NCBI GenBank assembly: GCA_024404675.1 | Contig: JAKSPO010000015.1 | Coordinates: forward strand, 1-42,715 | Direction of reading: 5' to 3' | Origin: Lachnospiraceae bacterium | Lineage (GTDB): Bacteria > Bacillota > Clostridia > Lachnospirales > Lachnospiraceae | DNA length: 42,715 bases | Part shown: positions 40,549-42,715 of the stretch, piece after piece | How positions within the stretch are numbered: position 1 is the first letter of the stretch | How the letters are laid out: each line of letters opens with the position of its first letter | Made by a program: the position numbers and the translations under genes | Notes under the pieces: generated by a model | Seen by the model: only the letters and a program-made list of their open reading frames with translations | Databases searched by the model: none | Told to the model about the DNA's origin: nothing

Positions 40549-41082
40549 TTATGTACTGTTCATCATAAGGACCATCTGGGCACTTTCTTTCATTGTGCGC
40601 CCCATGTCCATACTGATCTTCTGGATGTATCGAAAGGCTTCCGGCTCACTCATGGATTTCTTCTCCATCAGAAGGCGTTTTGCCTTGTCAACGAGCATTC
40701 GCTCCTCCTCGCTTCTCTCGCGTCTTTTCGGCTTCGTGAAAGCCTCCGGCATGAGATTTCTAAGAATCGCTGTCAGATTCTCTGCACGGAACGGCACCAC
40801 AAGCGGTACGATATTGCTTGAGAACGGAAGCATCTCCGAATCCTTTGTCACAACAATCATGTTCACAGATGCGGGAAGATATGTGGAAAGCTCCTCATAT
40901 CCCATATCCTTTAATCTCCTTGCACAGATTACAAGAGAGATGTCCTGGTTGCTGCTTCTTCGCAGTACATCATTACCGTTCATACATACAACCGTTTGCG
41001 AATAAACTCCACACTGCTGTATCAGACCGGCAATTCGGACGGCATCCTCACTTTTGGGCATCGATATCAAAATGCTGCCCAT
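40549..41082 (-). CDS. ANTAR-domain RNA-binding regulator next to glnA
   Basis: 177 aa. The N-terminal 120 residues resemble a receiver domain without a clear phosphoacceptor site (SILISMPKSEDAVRIAGLIQ, LVICARRLKDMGYEEL). The last 55 residues are an ANTAR domain (EEERMLVDKAKRLLMEKKSM, then EPEAFRYIQKISMDMGRTMK). ANTAR proteins prevent transcription termination by binding paired hexaloop hairpins. An ANTAR regulator (NitR) located beside glnA is known in clostridia. Start after AAGGAGG, 11 bp past glnA, so it is cotranscribed. It probably acts on nitrogen genes. Confidence 0.9.
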   Translation of the reverse strand: MGSILISMPKSEDAVRIAGLIQQCGVYSQTVVCMNGNDVLRRSSNQDISLVICARRLKDMGYEELSTYLPASVNMIVVTKDSEMLPFSSNIVPLVVPFRAENLTAILRNLMPEAFTKPKRRERSEEERMLVDKAKRLLMEKKSMSEPEAFRYIQKISMDMGRTMKESAQMVLMMNST

Positions 41083-41093
41083 CGGAGTCCTCC

Positions 41094-42374
41094 TTAGATT
41101 CTGGTAAGGTATCTGTTAATTTCCCAGTCTGATATTTCCATCATATAATCTTTCCATTCCGCACGCTTGATGTCAGAGAAGGTCTTTACAAAATCCGCTC
41201 CGAGCGTTTCCGTGATTACCGGATCAAGCTGCAGCATGGCAATCGCTTCCTTCAAATCCTCCGGATAACGTTCTGCCTCATCGACCGCACACTCCGGACA
41301 AAGCTTTTCACCCTTCTCGATACCGTCGATTCCCGCTGCAATCGCACAGGCGAAAAGCAGATACGGGTTCGCGGAGCCGTCAGGGAAACGAAGCTCCACC
41401 TTGGTGCTTTCTCTGTCGGAATCAAGCTTAACAAGGGCATTCTCGCCGGTCGTCGACCAGGAGATGGTATTCGGTGCCTCGTAACCACTATTCAGACGCT
41501 TATACGAGTTAACGGTCGGATTGGCAATTGCCGCAAGTGCCTTCGCATGCTTCAAAATACCTGCGATAAAGCTGTAGGCTTCCTCGGTAACCTGTCCGTC
41601 TCTTGTACGGAATACCTCTTTACCATCCTTCAGAAGAACCATGTTGGTATGCATACCGGAGCCCGCAACACCTGCCTTCGGCTTCGGCATAAAGGTTGCG
41701 TAAAGACCGAAACGCTTAGCAATGGAACGGACCGCGAAACGGAAGGTCTGAATCGCATCTGCGGTATGAAACGCCTCGTCCATAGCAAAATCAATCTCGT
41801 GCTGCGCCGGTGCATGCTCATGGTGAGAGGACTCAATTTCAAAGCCCATCTCCTCGAGAGTAAGAACGATATCTCTTCTTGCATTCTCACCAAAGTCAAC
41901 GGGACCAACATCCATATAGCCGCCCATCTCATGCGTGGTGGTCGTCGGCAGTCCGTTCTCATCGGTGTGGAACAGAAAGAACTCGTTCTCGGGATCGATC
42001 AGAATCTCGTAGCCCTTCTTCGAAACCTCAGCGAGGGTTCTCTTTAATATATGTCTTGAGCACATCTCAAACGGTGTTCCGTCATCCATACAGATATCAC
42101 AGCATACCTTGGCAACCTTGCCCTGCTGCGGTCTCCAGGGAAGGATCATAAAGGTATCGAGATCCGGATACAGAAACAGCTTTCCGTCATAGCGGAAGCG
42201 ATCTCCGAAGGCTGCGGAACCGGCAAAGGAGTAGCGGTTGTTGAACACACGCTCCATCTGCCCCGGGGTAACGGCAATATTTTTAAGTCTGCCGAAAATA
42301 TCGGTAAACTGGAGTCTTACGAACTCCACATCCTCTTCCTCGATCAACTGCATAATTTCATCTTTCGTTTTCAT
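41094..42374 (-). CDS. glnA: glutamine synthetase, type I
   Basis: 426 aa. Makes glutamine from glutamate, ammonia and ATP. N-terminal beta-grasp with FVRLQFTDIFGRLKNIAVTP near 21-40. Catalytic motifs are KPKAGVAGSGMHTNMVLL near 225, NPTVNSYKRLNSGYEAP near 291, and VELRFPDGSANPYLLFACAI near 341. The length and absence of an obvious adenylylation tyrosine loop suggest the GSI-alpha form. Start at ATG 42374 after GAAGGAG. The open frame upstream lacks a site. Preceded by a hairpin (42441-42485) and followed by the ANTAR gene. Confidence 0.96.
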   Translation of the reverse strand: MKTKDEIMQLIEEEDVEFVRLQFTDIFGRLKNIAVTPGQMERVFNNRYSFAGSAAFGDRFRYDGKLFLYPDLDTFMILPWRPQQGKVAKVCCDICMDDGTPFEMCSRHILKRTLAEVSKKGYEILIDPENEFFLFHTDENGLPTTTTHEMGGYMDVGPVDFGENARRDIVLTLEEMGFEIESSHHEHAPAQHEIDFAMDEAFHTADAIQTFRFAVRSIAKRFGLYATFMPKPKAGVAGSGMHTNMVLLKDGKEVFRTRDGQVTEEAYSFIAGILKHAKALAAIANPTVNSYKRLNSGYEAPNTISWSTTGENALVKLDSDRESTKVELRFPDGSANPYLLFACAIAAGIDGIEKGEKLCPECAVDEAERYPEDLKEAIAMLQLDPVITETLGADFVKTFSDIKRAEWKDYMMEISDWEINRYLTRI

Positions 42375-42440
42375 CGGTACTCCTTCCCGGATCACTCCGT
42401 TCAAATGTGTGGCTGCCAAATGCATCCAAATGATAGAATA

Positions 42441-42485
42441 AAGGCACCAAACCAATGGCTTAACGGCCTATCAGCATGGTGCCTT
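42441..42485 (-). promoter_or_regulatory. terminator or attenuator hairpin in the gdhA-glnA interval
   Basis: AAGGCACCA (42441-42449) pairs perfectly with TGGTGCCTT (42477-42485). The 27-nt apical part can form GGC-(6 nt)-GCC. On the minus strand TTTATTCTATC follows, a weak U-tract. It could end gdhA transcription or, if the promoter at 42503-42531 is used, act as an attenuator in the glnA leader. The apical hexaloop (CGTTAA) lacks the A1/G4 pattern of known ANTAR targets. Confidence 0.6.
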
Positions 42486-42502
42486 CAGTTTGTTCGATAT
42501 AT

Positions 42503-42531
42503 AGTTTATACCATTTTTCGACTCATGCCAA
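42503..42531 (-). promoter_or_regulatory. candidate glnA promoter
   Basis: On the minus strand TTGGCA (42526-42531), 17 bp, TAAACT (42503-42508). A better -10 (TATAAA, 42505-42510) gives only a 15-bp spacer. The match is moderate. Its start would lie just upstream of the hairpin at 42441-42485. Confidence 0.45.
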
Positions 42532-42545
42532 CAGTTTTTTACTGA

Positions 42546-42715
<170 letters not shown>

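Overview
The window reads as a chromosomal segment of an anaerobic Firmicute, most likely a Lachnospiraceae-type Clostridium. The evidence is the gene content: pyruvate phosphate dikinase, LL-diaminopimelate aminotransferase (DapL), type I glutamine synthetase followed by an ANTAR regulator, CvfB, MntP and a zinc-ribbon TIR protein. Strong AGGAGG ribosome-binding sites and many sigma-A promoters with exact 17-bp spacers point the same way. Nearly all genes lie on the minus strand. No rRNA, tRNA, CRISPR array or intact insertion sequence was seen.

Layout. (1) 1-3.1 kb: ppdK with its own promoter and terminator. (2) 3.2-7.0 kb: a four-gene operon (89-aa protein, leucine-rich-repeat protein, metallopeptidase-like/VWA protein, MoxR-type AAA ATPase). 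(3) 7.0-7.6 kb: non-coding, holding a DnaA-box cluster, a terminator and one copy of an 87-bp repeat whose other copy follows the AAA gene. (4) 7.6-21.4 kb: housekeeping genes: split chromate transporter, Nudix, Dabb, trxB, CPBP protease, cvfB (the first plus-strand gene), comF, a nucleotidyltransferase, recD2, mreB, a CaCA exchanger, mntP, hflC, hflK. (5) 21.6-22.25 kb: twelve exact 53-bp units, each a palindrome with TTTGGTAC/GTACCAAA ends, in two subfamilies that look like flipped versions of one another. (6) 22.3-29.0 kb: GH31 glycosidase, nicotinate phosphoribosyltransferase, a plus-strand pair (FMN TIM-barrel enzyme and sugar isomerase-like protein), an EamA-type protein and a membrane protein. 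(7) 29.0-37.2 kb: an accessory island, visibly richer in A+T. (8) 37.3-42.7 kb: nitrogen and amino-sugar metabolism: glmS, dapL, ANTAR regulator, glnA and the 3' end of gdhA.

The accessory island is the most interesting part. A tightly coupled operon encodes an SPFH/zinc-ribbon membrane-scaffold protein, a four-helix membrane protein, a SIR2-like protein and a zinc-ribbon/TPR/TIR/transmembrane/DUF6273 protein. TIR and SIR2 are NAD-handling folds used together in Thoeris defence, but neither protein here has standard Thoeris architecture. The operon has a good promoter with a long leader. A small ribbon-helix-helix gene lies divergent to it, and four TGCAAT hexamers lie between the two. Downstream of the TIR gene is a self-contained transcription unit (palindrome, promoter, RBS, 42-aa ORF, terminator), then a small protein and an XRE regulator.

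All functions are inferred from motifs read by eye. No similarity search or folding program was run.
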